A model generated the notes under the pieces. That model had not been told where the DNA came from and searched no databases. It was given only the letters and a program-made list of their open reading frames with translations. From Hyphomicrobium sp. (GTDB taxonomy: Bacteria > Pseudomonadota > Alphaproteobacteria > Rhizobiales > Hyphomicrobiaceae), in NCBI GenBank assembly GCA_022843145.1, contig JALHOF010000003.1, forward strand, positions 210,066 to 274,065: a stretch of DNA of 64,000 nucleotides. The letters are read 5' to 3'. Below are positions 31,812-40,052 of this stretch, one piece after another; position 1 is the stretch's first letter, and every line of letters begins with the position of its first letter. The translations under genes and the position numbers were made by a program.

Positions 31812-31829
31812 GAGTCACATACGAGTCAA
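31812..31829. promoter_or_regulatory. Left arm-type site of E2 (GAGTCACATACGAGTCAA)
   Basis: The 18-bp sequence recurs with one mismatch at 44012-44029, about 58 bp inside attR. Each copy contains two GAGTCA units 11 bp apart. The symmetric placement at both ends is what integrase arm sites show. Confidence 0.6.
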
Positions 31830-31898
31830 AGTTGCGGTTCTCGGACGGTAGCGAGACAGAGCTTAGGCGGCGGGTGATCGGGGTGGAAGGGGTGCCAA

Positions 31899-33092
31899 AT
31901 GTCAGCGATCAAACTGACGCGGACGGTAGTCGGACGTTTGCCGCCCGCGCCCGGACCTGGGCCGGTTTACTACTTCGATCAGGTGCTCAAGGGCTTTGCG
32001 GTTCGGGTGAGCCCGAACGGGGTGAAGGCATACCTCGTGCAAGGCCGTGTCGGCGGCAAGCTGCGGCGCATCCCGCTCGGCCGCTACCCGACTGTGAGCC
32101 CGGAGGATGCCCGCAAGCGTGCCGGCGCGATCCTCAACAACATGGCCGAAGGCAAGTCACCGGAGCGCGCCCGCGACAAGGTAACGGCCGGCGAAGCGCT
32201 CGACCAGTGGCTCGCCGTCCATGTCGCGCACAAGCTGAAACCGCGCACGGCCGAGGACTATCGGCGGATCGTCGAGCAGACCTTGCGGCCCTTGTTCGGC
32301 GATCGGCCGATTGCCGAGATCGAGCGCGCCGACATGGCCAAGCTGCACCACGACAAGAGCGGGACGCCGCGTCGGGCAAACTACATCCTCGCGACGGCGC
32401 GCTCGTTTTTCTCGTTTTGCGAGGATCAGGGCTACCGGCCGGAGAATTCGAATCCAGGCAAGCGGATCAAGCACTATCCCGAGAACCGGCGCGAGCGGTT
32501 CCTGTCCGCCGACGAGCTGGCGCGAGCCTCGGCCGCCATCGACGCCGCCGAACGCGCTGGGGTGGTGTCGATCTTCGCTGCCGCCGGGCTGCGGCTCTGC
32601 ATTCTGACCGGCGCGCGGCAGGGCGAAATCCGAAACCTGACATGGCGCGAGGTCGACCTAGAACGGCGCATGTTGTTGCTGGAGGATAGCAAGACCGGGC
32701 GGCGGCCGATCTTCCTCAACGAGCCCGCGATCGCCGTTCTGGAGGCGCTGCCGCACGTGGCGGGAAACCCACATGTCATCGTCGGCGACAAGGCCGGCGA
32801 GCCCTATCAGAACCTAACGCGCGCCTGGATAAAGGTGCGCGGCGGCGCTGGGCTCGCCGACGTGCGGTTGCACGATCTGCGGCACACCTACGCGAGCTTC
32901 GGCGCGTCCGAGAGCCTGTCGCTGCCGATCCTCGGCCGCCTGTTGGGGCATCGCGTGCCGGCGACGACGGCGCGTTATGCGCATCTCGCCAACGATCCCG
33001 TGCGCGCGGCCGGCGAGAAGATCGGCGCCCGGCTTGCGGAGATCATGACCGGAAAGCCGGCCAGCGGCGGGGGCTCGGATGGCGAAGCGTAA
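31899..33092 (+). CDS. int: Tyrosine recombinase / integrase of E2 (P4-type)
   Basis: The 397-aa product starts at ATG 31899 behind GGAAGGGG. The N-terminus has the DUF4102 arm-binding pattern (YYFDQVLKGFAVRVSPNGVKAYLVQGRVGGKLRRIPLGRYP). A SAM-like domain follows at about 105-185. The catalytic residues are Arg240 (TGARQGEI), His325-Arg328-His329 (HDLRHTY), LLGH near 349 and Tyr360 (TARYAHLA). It is a complete integrase, different in subtype from that of E1, consistent with the different tRNA target. Confidence 0.95.
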   Translation: MSAIKLTRTVVGRLPPAPGPGPVYYFDQVLKGFAVRVSPNGVKAYLVQGRVGGKLRRIPLGRYPTVSPEDARKRAGAILNNMAEGKSPERARDKVTAGEALDQWLAVHVAHKLKPRTAEDYRRIVEQTLRPLFGDRPIAEIERADMAKLHHDKSGTPRRANYILATARSFFSFCEDQGYRPENSNPGKRIKHYPENRRERFLSADELARASAAIDAAERAGVVSIFAAAGLRLCILTGARQGEIRNLTWREVDLERRMLLLEDSKTGRRPIFLNEPAIAVLEALPHVAGNPHVIVGDKAGEPYQNLTRAWIKVRGGAGLADVRLHDLRHTYASFGASESLSLPILGRLLGHRVPATTARYAHLANDPVRAAGEKIGARLAEIMTGKPASGGGSDGEA

Positions 33093-34155
33093 GAACTCGC
33101 TGCAGCCATTCGGCGATGGGTCGATTTGTCTCTACGATGTCGGGAGCTACGAGCGCGAGGCGATCGTCGGCGGTCTGGCGTCTGTGCTGAAACTGGCGAA
33201 GACTCGAGTTCGTGACCTTCCCGTGCTCGGCCAGGCGGCACGACAAGCGTTAGTCGCTGGCACCGATCAGCCGGAATACGGACGGCGTGGAGCCGTCGAC
33301 GGTGCCGCCTTGACCGGGACCGCAGTGGAACGTCATCGGAACGCGGTTCAACTGGGGTGCGTACCCTTGTTTGCACTGGCCGCGGCCGAGACGAAGGCGC
33401 CTGTGACCCTCGGAGAGACCTTGAAAGCGGTCCGGTCCATGCACGATGCAATCGCCGCGCGCTGGGTGATCGTCCGAGACGGTGGCGTCATCCTCGGCGA
33501 GCTGCGGGAATTCATCGCTCGATGCGAAACGGCCATGCGTGCGGGCAACCGGACGCCCAATGCAAAATCTGCCCGGCTCAACGCTGTGTTGCTCGATTCC
33601 TATCATGCCGAGGGGATCGACCGGACCGACCTTCCGCCGAGTCCCGAGGATATGGTCGCGATCTTCAGCGCAGTGGCGGCATCAGATAGTGAAGCGATGG
33701 CCATCCGCCGTGAGATGGGTGAGTGGGCACGCTATCTTGCGGAAGGCGAGCGACCAAGCACGGTTGCGCTTCGAGCACTGTGGCACAGCTTGTCACCTGA
33801 CGAGCGCGCCGCGTTCGAAAGGGAGCGAGTCCGGCTTGTCGATTGCTGCGGCTCTTGGACGTTGTTTCTTGCCGATCCACGCTTCGACTTGGAGGCCGCG
33901 CGCTGGGCTATCGAAGCGCTCCCGAGACGGCGAGCCAAAAAACAATGGCCGCGCGATCTCGCGTTGGGACTGCTGCAGCTTCACCAATGGTTCGCCGGAT
34001 CGCCGACGCCGGACGCTCGAAGGCCGCACGGCCGCCCAATCGGCCGCGGTCATAAGTTCGTTGTCGATGCCTTCAAGCTGTATCGCTTGCCACTCACGGG
34101 GATCGACTCGGGGCAGTACATGCGTCCGAGCGGTGCCCATTTGTTCTCAAGCTAA
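33079..34155 (+). CDS. Unknown 358-aa protein coupled to the integrase
   Basis: ATG 33079 overlaps the integrase end by 14 bp. The product is soluble and mostly helical, with acidic and Arg-rich patches (REFIARCETAMRAGNRTPNAKSARLNAVLLDSYHAEGIDRTDLP; EAARWAIEALPRRRAKKQWPRDLALGLLQLHQWFAG). No motif is recognised. E1 has no similar gene in this slot. It could be an integrase accessory or cargo. Confidence 0.6.
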   Translation: MAKRKNSLQPFGDGSICLYDVGSYEREAIVGGLASVLKLAKTRVRDLPVLGQAARQALVAGTDQPEYGRRGAVDGAALTGTAVERHRNAVQLGCVPLFALAAAETKAPVTLGETLKAVRSMHDAIAARWVIVRDGGVILGELREFIARCETAMRAGNRTPNAKSARLNAVLLDSYHAEGIDRTDLPPSPEDMVAIFSAVAASDSEAMAIRREMGEWARYLAEGERPSTVALRALWHSLSPDERAAFERERVRLVDCCGSWTLFLADPRFDLEAARWAIEALPRRRAKKQWPRDLALGLLQLHQWFAGSPTPDARRPHGRPIGRGHKFVVDAFKLYRLPLTGIDSGQYMRPSGAHLFSS

Positions 34156-34219
34156 TCGTCACCTATAGCCAGCCGAACAACGCTACGTCCGTTCCCAGTT
34201 GGTCACGGAGGGCGCAAAC

Positions 34220-34489
34220 ATGAATCAAGCCATTTCCAACGTTCCCGCCTTGGTGGGCCGGTCGAGTGATCTGGGCACGGCAGGTTCGATGCCCGGCGAT
34301 CGGGTTCTCACGACCAAGGCGACGGCTGACGTGCTCGGCGTGTCTCAGAGCGTGCTTCGCAAATGGCGGATGCACGACGGCAAGGGGCCACGCTTCATCC
34401 GCTTTTCGAAGACGCGAGTGGGCTACCGCGAAAGTGCGCTCTGGGCGTTCGTGAAATCGCGCGAGCGCGGTTCCACACTCGAAGCCTGA
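34220..34489 (+). CDS. AlpA/excisionase-like helix-turn-helix protein (E2)
   Basis: The 89-aa product starts at ATG 34220, with GGAGGG about 8 nt upstream; an upstream in-frame TTG is less likely. The core VLTTKATADVLGVSQSVLRKWRMHDGKGPRFIRFSKTRVGYRESALWAFVKSR is a typical AlpA/MerR-like winged HTH. It occupies the same slot as the E1 gene at 7435 and is likewise followed by the GTTGCGTT motif. Confidence 0.82.
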   Translation: MNQAISNVPALVGRSSDLGTAGSMPGDRVLTTKATADVLGVSQSVLRKWRMHDGKGPRFIRFSKTRVGYRESALWAFVKSRERGSTLEA

Positions 34490-34531
34490 TCCTCGCGCTG
34501 GGCGCCGCCGTCGTGCGCCCGCGTTCGTGCT

Positions 34532-34549
34532 GTTGCGTTCGTTGCGTTG
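34532..34549. promoter_or_regulatory. GTTGCGTT direct repeats (E2 copy)
   Basis: GTTGCGTTC and GTTGCGTTG follow directly on each other. Upstream, GCGCTGGGCGCCGCCGTC (34497-34514) matches the E1 sequence at 7686-7703 with one difference. Conserved non-coding sequence at the same gene junction in both elements implies function. Confidence 0.6.
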
Positions 34550-34598
34550 AAGCGTCCAGGCGGCCGGGAGGGTCGCGACGAACGCCGCACGGTGCGCG

Positions 34599-34967
34599 AT
34601 GGAAAATGCAGATGATCTGTTTAAGCCGGTGGCCGCGGGATCGCCCGCGCATCGGGCAATCGTCAAGGCGCGCCAGGAAGGCGCGCGACTGAAGGCGCGG
34701 CTGCGGCGCTTGGAGGCCCGCGAGCGCGCGTTGCTTCGCGACGATCCGGCCACCTATCGCCGCCAGCGCTTCGTGCTCGAAACCGAGATCGCCGCGTTCG
34801 CGGAACGCTGGTCCGCCGTCGCCGGCGCCGCTGGGGGGATGGCCCGCGCCGTGACCGCCAAGGTCGCCGCAACCCATCCCGATGCCACGGAGCGCGCCGC
34901 CGCCGCTCGCGCCATGGCCATTCTCGACGCCGCGCTCGCCGCGCCAGCAACTGAGGTGCGGACCTGA
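34599..34967 (+). CDS. Small helical protein before the initiator gene
   Basis: The 122-aa, Ala/Arg-rich product has coiled-coil character (HRAIVKARQEGARLKARLRRLEARERALLRDD). Its stop overlaps the next start (TGATG). It lies in the replication operon. No family is recognised. A DNA-binding or helicase-loader role is conceivable. Confidence 0.55.
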   Translation: MENADDLFKPVAAGSPAHRAIVKARQEGARLKARLRRLEARERALLRDDPATYRRQRFVLETEIAAFAERWSAVAGAAGGMARAVTAKVAATHPDATERAAAARAMAILDAALAAPATEVRT

Positions 34968-35953
34968 TGCGCGCTGGGCTGCCATGGTTCCGGCTTTACG
35001 CCGAGCTGATCGACGATCCCAAATGTCAGCGGTTGTCGCCGGCTCTGTTCAAGACCTGGATCAACCTGCTGTGCTTGGCCTGCCAGGCAGGCGGCCGGCT
35101 GCCATCCATCGACGACATGGCGTTTCGACTGCGTCTGTCGGTGCACGATGCGGAGTCGCAGCTTTCGGACCTGATCTTGGCTGGGCTGATCGACATCGAC
35201 AGCACGGGCGCGCGCTGCCCGCACAATTGGCCGAAGCGGCAGTTCGTTTCCGATACCTCGACGGATCGGGTTCGCAAGCATCGGAGGCGCAAGGAACTGT
35301 GGAAACGTGACCGCAACGCCAATGAAACGTTACATGAAACGGCACCAGAGTCAGACACAGAGTCAGAAACAGATTCAGACTCAAATTCAAAACCCTCTGC
35401 GCCCGCCCCCACTACGCGCAAGACGCGCGCTGCCGCGCTGGGGGGCGGGGGTGTAGGCGATGTGGATGGCCTTATCGCGCAACTGCGGCAGGAGCCGCGA
35501 CGGATCACACCCGTCGATATGGTGCTGGCGCCGCTGTTGCGGTTTCTTCGCTTCGACGCGCCGTCACCAGGGTACGCTCTGGGAGAGCTTGCCGACTGGC
35601 TGGCCAAGCGAGACTTGGACGAGGCATCGGCGTGCCGTGTTGTTCGCGCTATTCTCGACGTTCGGCGGGTGAGCTTCGGGCACGCCGACGTGATGGACGC
35701 GGTACGGTCGCTGGAAGCCGTGCCGAATGCATCGCAACCGGCACTAGCGGCTGGTGTTCTGGTCTCGCGCAAGAGCACGCCAGATGCTCATGCCGCCTGG
35801 ATTGCGCGGCTCGATCGCGCCACAGACCGCGAGGGCCGCGCGCTCTTGCGCTTGCTGAATACCGGCGCGGCGATCATGCCCTCGTTGCTGCCTCCGTCTG
35901 AACAAGACGCTTGCCGCATTGCCACGGCCCCCGCCGGGAGGGTGACGGCATGA
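34967..35953 (+). CDS. Replication initiator-like protein, DnaD/replisome-organizer type (E2)
   Basis: The 328-aa product opens with the winged-helix start common in phage replisome organizers: WFRLYAELIDDPKCQRLSPALFKTWINLLCLACQAGGRLPSIDDMAFRLRLSVHDAESQLSDLILAGLI. An acidic Ser/Asp/Glu linker at about 127-142, encoded by the iteron array, separates it from a helical C-terminal region. Domain layout and internal repeats parallel the E1 initiator although the sequences differ. Its stop overlaps the start of the EIEDPTN gene. Confidence 0.72.
   Translation: MRAGLPWFRLYAELIDDPKCQRLSPALFKTWINLLCLACQAGGRLPSIDDMAFRLRLSVHDAESQLSDLILAGLIDIDSTGARCPHNWPKRQFVSDTSTDRVRKHRRRKELWKRDRNANETLHETAPESDTESETDSDSNSKPSAPAPTTRKTRAAALGGGGVGDVDGLIAQLRQEPRRITPVDMVLAPLLRFLRFDAPSPGYALGELADWLAKRDLDEASACRVVRAILDVRRVSFGHADVMDAVRSLEAVPNASQPALAAGVLVSRKSTPDAHAAWIARLDRATDREGRALLRLLNTGAAIMPSLLPPSEQDACRIATAPAGRVTA
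35346..35393. repeat. Four tandem 12-bp repeats inside the initiator gene: candidate origin of E2
   Basis: CAGAGTCAGACA, CAGAGTCAGAAA, CAGATTCAGACT and CAAATTCAAAAC follow without gaps. They are much more AT-rich than the surroundings and become progressively AT-richer, which would suit iterons grading into an unwinding region. Their place in the linker of the initiator matches the GTGCAC array in E1. Confidence 0.6.
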
Positions 35954-36285
35954 CCCGCGCTCGCAACCGCCGCCGATCTGCCGCCGCTCTGCCGATGGCG
36001 CTGGCGCGCGCCGCTGTGGCCCGTCCGAGGTGCGAGCCGGTTGAGATCGAGGATCCGACGAATGTCGCGCTCGATGACATCGAGGCGCGCGTGCGGGACG
36101 TTTTACGGGCCGGCGGCGAGGTCGCGTTGGTCGCACGGCTGGCGAGGCTGTTGCCCGGATTTGAGGTTGTGAACGGCGGCTCGATGTTGGGGGTGCCGTC
36201 GAGTTCAGCGGTCGGCAGCGGCAGCGTATCGCCGCCGCCGACTGCGTTAGTTCAGAACGCCGCGGAGGGTGATCGACATGGCTGA
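35950..36285 (+). CDS. Conserved small satellite protein with EIEDPTN motif (E2 copy)
   Basis: The 111-aa product starts at ATG 35950, overlapping the initiator stop. Its core, LARAAVARPRCEPVEIEDPTNVALDDIEARVRDVLRAGGE, aligns with the E1 protein at 9168 nearly without gaps. A Ser/Gly/Pro-rich tail is extra. It is the clearest protein homology linking the two elements outside the repressors. Confidence 0.78.
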   Translation: MTRARNRRRSAAALPMALARAAVARPRCEPVEIEDPTNVALDDIEARVRDVLRAGGEVALVARLARLLPGFEVVNGGSMLGVPSSSAVGSGSVSPPPTALVQNAAEGDRHG

Positions 36286-38344
36286 GGGATTCTCGTCAAT
36301 CGCCGATCTCAAGATCGTCGTCGACGCGTCGACTGAGAAGCTGCAATCGAATTTGGCGAGCGCATCGGGGCTGATCCAGCGTTTTGCGGGCGATGGCAAC
36401 AAGACGCTGTCGGGGTTCGACGCGTTGCTGGCCAAGGCCGGCGCCGGCGCGGGTGCGCTACGAGACAAGTTCGGTGTGCTGGCAACCGCGCTCCAACTGG
36501 TCGGCAGCAACATGCAGGCCGCGCGCGCGGTCGGCGAGCAGTTCGCGGCCAAAATGGGCGCAAGCGAAGACTTCAACAAGGTCACCGAGTCGCTGTCGGA
36601 CATGGCGGCGGCAATCGAGGAAGGGCTCGGCGCTGCCTGGGAGCGCGCCACGGGAAAGGCGGCGGGATTCTTCGCCGTGGCCGGCGCGACGGATGGTGCC
36701 GCGCCAGGCGTCGGGTTCAGTAAGGCTGCGGCCGACGCGGCGGTCGACGGCATCGGGCAAATCTCGCACGCCTTCAGAAGGCTTGCCGAAGATGGGAAGC
36801 AGTCGACTGCCACGCTCGACAACGAAATCGGGCTTGTCAAACACAAGATCGAGGAAATGTCCGCGGCAGCAACCAGTGTTGCAAGAGAAGGTAGCCTCGT
36901 CGGCGATTTGTTCAACGTGGACTATGTTAAGCTTTATGGCATCGAGGTCGATAAGCTCACGGAGAGGCTGGCACAACTGCAGGCGGCCAAAGAGGCTCGT
37001 GCCGCTGCGGACGCATCGGCGGAGCGCGCTAAGGTCGAAACGCTTGGAAATGCGGAATACGAGAAGCTGATTCCGATCATCGAGAAGGAGATCACCGCAC
37101 TCGAGCGCAAGGCCGCTGCGCTGGGCCTGACCAAGGGCGAAGCCGCATCCTACGCCGCCGTCATGCAGGTTATAGACGGTCTGACAAAGGGCGGCGCTAT
37201 ACTGACCGAAGACGCGGCGCTGAAGCTCGGAGATTATGCCGCGCGCGTCCGCGAGCTGACCGATGCGGCCGAAGCCTTTTCCAAGGTCGAGCAGGCCAAG
37301 AAATTTGTCGACGGCCTAGAAAAGGAGGTTCGCAACCTCGATCAGCAGGCGGCTGCGCTGGGTAAGACCACGGCGGAAATCGCGGCGAACAACGTCGAGA
37401 TGCGGATACGCAATCAGATCGAGGATCAGGGACTTCAGCTTTCCGCCGAGCAGCGCGCCCACGTCGACGAGACGATTTCGGCAATCAAGGAGCGCACGGC
37501 CGCATACCAATCCGACAAGGCCGCGCGCGACGATGCCGAGAGGGACGATCGCGCATTTGAACAGTCGATCCTGAAGCTGCAGCGCGAGACGATGCTGCTG
37601 CGCGAGAAGGCGGCGCTGCTGCGCGATGGTTCCGAAGGGGGGCAAGTCGACAGGCGTTATTCGCGGGAGGCTGGCGACCTCGAAGGCCGCGGCGTGCCGG
37701 TGACTGGTGATCGCGCGACGATGCTGAGGGCCGCGATCACAGATTCGATCCGCGAAAAGAGAATCGCTGACGAATTCGACGCGCAGATGAAGCGCGTGCT
37801 CGAAACGGGCAACGTCGTCGCGCGCGGGCTTGAGAGCGCATTCGCCAAGTTCGCTGACGGCGGCAAGATCAGCGTGCGCGACATGGTGCAATCGATGTTG
37901 TCGGACATCGCGCAGTTGACGTTCAAGCGCGGGGTGATCGAGACGCTGTTCGGCGGCGGCGGTGGCGCCGGGGGCGCGTCGTCCGGTGGATTGCTCGGAT
38001 CGGTGTTCGGAAGCCTGTTCGGTCCCGTGGCGGGCGCGCGGGCGAACGGCGGGCCGGTGTTGAGCGGCAGCAGCTATCTCGTTGGAGAGCAGGGGCCGGA
38101 GCTGTTCGCGCCGGGGCTGTCTGGCATGATAATTCCGAACCACGCGCTGGGTGCCATCGGCGGGCGTGACGGCGGGGCGGGCGGCGGCTCTGTTACGGTC
38201 AACATGCCGATCAGCATCAACGCGGCCGGCGCCTATCCCGAAAGCATCGCTGACATTCGGCGGGAAGTCGCATCGTTGCAATCGGATCTTCCCGGCCGCG
38301 TTGTGCAAGTCGTCCGTGAAGCTCAAGACCGTGGGGTCGCGTGA
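36278..38344 (+). CDS. Phage tail tape measure protein (E2)
   Basis: The 688-aa product starts at ATG 36278 (GGAGGG upstream). It is largely helical with long coiled coils (about 190-440). A lambda-type C-terminus follows: FGGGGGAGGASSGGLLGSVFGSLFG and the signature ANGGPVLSGSSYLVGEQGPELFAPG. It lacks the TP901 core seen in the E1 protein, so the two tape measures come from different phage lineages. No chaperone gene precedes it. Confidence 0.85.
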   Translation: MAEGFSSIADLKIVVDASTEKLQSNLASASGLIQRFAGDGNKTLSGFDALLAKAGAGAGALRDKFGVLATALQLVGSNMQAARAVGEQFAAKMGASEDFNKVTESLSDMAAAIEEGLGAAWERATGKAAGFFAVAGATDGAAPGVGFSKAAADAAVDGIGQISHAFRRLAEDGKQSTATLDNEIGLVKHKIEEMSAAATSVAREGSLVGDLFNVDYVKLYGIEVDKLTERLAQLQAAKEARAAADASAERAKVETLGNAEYEKLIPIIEKEITALERKAAALGLTKGEAASYAAVMQVIDGLTKGGAILTEDAALKLGDYAARVRELTDAAEAFSKVEQAKKFVDGLEKEVRNLDQQAAALGKTTAEIAANNVEMRIRNQIEDQGLQLSAEQRAHVDETISAIKERTAAYQSDKAARDDAERDDRAFEQSILKLQRETMLLREKAALLRDGSEGGQVDRRYSREAGDLEGRGVPVTGDRATMLRAAITDSIREKRIADEFDAQMKRVLETGNVVARGLESAFAKFADGGKISVRDMVQSMLSDIAQLTFKRGVIETLFGGGGGAGGASSGGLLGSVFGSLFGPVAGARANGGPVLSGSSYLVGEQGPELFAPGLSGMIIPNHALGAIGGRDGGAGGGSVTVNMPISINAAGAYPESIADIRREVASLQSDLPGRVVQVVREAQDRGVA

Positions 38345-38679
38345 TGGGCAGTGGATCGAAAACGGAGCTGGTGACGATCGAACGGGAAAGCCGCACGCCG
38401 GATGGTGGCGGCGGCGCCGCCGTCGCGTGGGTGGCGGTCGGCCAGGTGTGGTGTGAGGTCAAATATGCACGGGCGGGTGAGAAGCGGGACCGTGGCGCCT
38501 TGCGGGAAACGACCGTCTACAAGTTCATTGCGTTGACTGATGAGGTCGAGGCGTTGGGCATCACCGCAACCGATCGCATCATGTGGGATGGCGCGCCATA
38601 CAACATTCGCGAGAGGCCGAGGCGGCTGCAGCGGGCCGCAGAGACCGAACTGGTGGCCGAGAGTGGGGTCGCGCAGTGA
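38344..38679 (+). CDS. Phage head closure / head-tail joining protein
   Basis: The 111-aa product matches the SPP1 gp16/HK97-type head-closure fold: VTIERESRTPDGGGGAAVAWVAVGQVWCEVKYARAGEK ... RIMWDGAPYNIRERPRRLQRAAETELVAE. Such proteins plug the connector after DNA packaging. ATG 38344 overlaps the tape-measure stop, and a GTG lies one codon upstream. In phages this gene lies upstream of tail genes, so its place after the tape measure is a rearrangement. Confidence 0.8.
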   Translation: MGSGSKTELVTIERESRTPDGGGGAAVAWVAVGQVWCEVKYARAGEKRDRGALRETTVYKFIALTDEVEALGITATDRIMWDGAPYNIRERPRRLQRAAETELVAESGVAQ

Positions 38680-38988
38680 GCGGTGGAGTCCAAGTGGCGC
38701 GCCGTGATTGGGCCGTGGCGAAGCGGGTGGAGTCCCGGTCGCGCCCGCGCCGAGTCCACGGATGGCTTCCGAGGCGAGTCCTCGCCGAAGCTGAATCGAC
38801 TCAGTGTGTTGTCGTGCGTTGTCGAGCCAAAGCGAATTGCGGCGGCGAATTGTGATGCGTCGACGAAATGCTTGGAGTCCGCGACCGATCCGCGATCACA
38901 ATTCGCATCACATGTGAGGTGGCTGCATCCCGGCGCATCTCAATCATGCCGCAATTGAAACTGCGCATATAAAAAAATGAGGTGAGAA
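38680..38988. other. 309-bp gap with nested inverted repeats
   Basis: Short ORFs here lack support. The region contains GCGAATTGTGATGCG (about 38847) and, about 50 bp on, ATCACAATTCGCATCACA, which can pair in overlapping ways. It may be a regulatory or recombination scar following the head-closure gene. Confidence 0.4.
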
Positions 38989-39249
38989 ATGTACACACTG
39001 GATTTGAATTTGAAGGCTGCGGCGATCGACGCGGGAGCCGGCGCGCGCCCTTGCACCGAATGCGTCTTCTCGGCCGTGCGGAAGGGCTATCACAGCTTCA
39101 CCCGATCGCTGTCGTGCATGCGCTACGTCACTCCGTTGACCGGAGATCCGTTGCCCTGCGCTGAGGTGCGCGGCGATTCGAGCTTGTGCGGCGTCGACGG
39201 CGTCGGATTCCAGCCGCCTGAAGATTGGGAAGGCGCGACATCGGAGTGA
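38989..39249 (+). CDS. Small Cys-rich putative metal-binding phage protein
   Basis: The 86-aa product starts at ATG 38989 behind GAGGTGAG. The pattern PCTECVF ... LSCMRY ... PCAEVRGDSSLCGVDGVGFQP resembles short phage proteins with spaced Cys residues that bind zinc. The function of that group is not known to me. Confidence 0.6.
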   Translation: MYTLDLNLKAAAIDAGAGARPCTECVFSAVRKGYHSFTRSLSCMRYVTPLTGDPLPCAEVRGDSSLCGVDGVGFQPPEDWEGATSE

Positions 39250-39279
39250 TGCACCCGCCGTCCGATCCCCGAAATGCCA

Positions 39280-39296
39280 GGGGGGGGAGGGGGGGG
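39280..39296. other. Poly-G tract (8G-A-8G) upstream of the small terminase gene
   Basis: Two runs of eight G separated by one A lie 109 bp before the P27 TerS start, in a 155-bp gap. It is extreme even for this genome. It could form a G-quadruplex, cause slippage, or mark a packaging site recognised by the adjacent TerS. Confidence 0.5.
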
Positions 39297-39404
39297 TGTA
39301 AATCTAATAACTTCGAGGTCCAAAGACAGCGATGTTAAGCAAAAAAAGGCGGTCGCGAGTTTTTCGGCCAATAGCATTTTGTTCAGACCATCAATGAGGC
39401 GGAG

Positions 39405-40037
39405 ATGGGTAGGCGGGGACCAAAGCCGAAGTCGGCGGAACTTGAATCACTGCAAGGGTTTCCAGGCCGCCGGAAACGGGCCACGGAGGCGAAAATAAAT
39501 GCCGTCGATCGCGCGCATTCCCTCAGCGTGGAGCCGCAAGATTCGCGATCTGTTCCGTGCGATTTGCCGGCCGTCGTCGCAGCGAAGCCGCCGCCGATCC
39601 TGAAGACCAAGCGCGAGCGCGAGATTTGGGCCGAGCTGATACTCGATCCGGTTCGTGGTGTCTGGTTCCGCTACCCCGATCTTGCGTTCATCGCCCGGCA
39701 CGTGTCGAAGCTCGCGCGTCTCGAAGGAATGATGAGCCGCCGCATCCGCGCCACTTACGAGACGCGCACCGGCACCGGTGAGCGGCTGATCCGAGCGAAC
39801 CCCGAGTATTCGGCGATGATGGCGCTCGATCGTGAAGTGCGCGCCGAAGAACAGCTTCTCGCCGGCAACCCGGTCGCCCGCCTCACGCTCGAAACCAAGA
39901 CCGGCGATTCGCGCGCGCCGCAGCTTCCAACGCCAGGCGCGACCATAACGCAGCCGGCCGCTGCCGATGCACGGCCGCCGTCGACCGGATCGCCGCTCGG
40001 CATTTTGCGATCCGGCCGCAAGCCTGAAGCCCATTGA
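39405..40037 (+). CDS. terS: Terminase small subunit, P27 family
   Basis: The 210-aa product starts MGRRGPKPKSAELESLQGFPGRRK, the P27-family signature. It continues with a helical core (REREIWAELILDPVRGVWFRYPDLAFIARHVSKLARLEGMM) and a disordered C-terminus. TerS recognises cos or pac and recruits the large subunit. No TerL is encoded in the element, so this TerS should recruit a helper's motor to the element's own DNA, as in PICIs. Confidence 0.87.
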   Translation: MGRRGPKPKSAELESLQGFPGRRKRATEAKINAVDRAHSLSVEPQDSRSVPCDLPAVVAAKPPPILKTKREREIWAELILDPVRGVWFRYPDLAFIARHVSKLARLEGMMSRRIRATYETRTGTGERLIRANPEYSAMMALDREVRAEEQLLAGNPVARLTLETKTGDSRAPQLPTPGATITQPAAADARPPSTGSPLGILRSGRKPEAH

Positions 40038-40052
40038 ACGAGGTTCTGCCCG

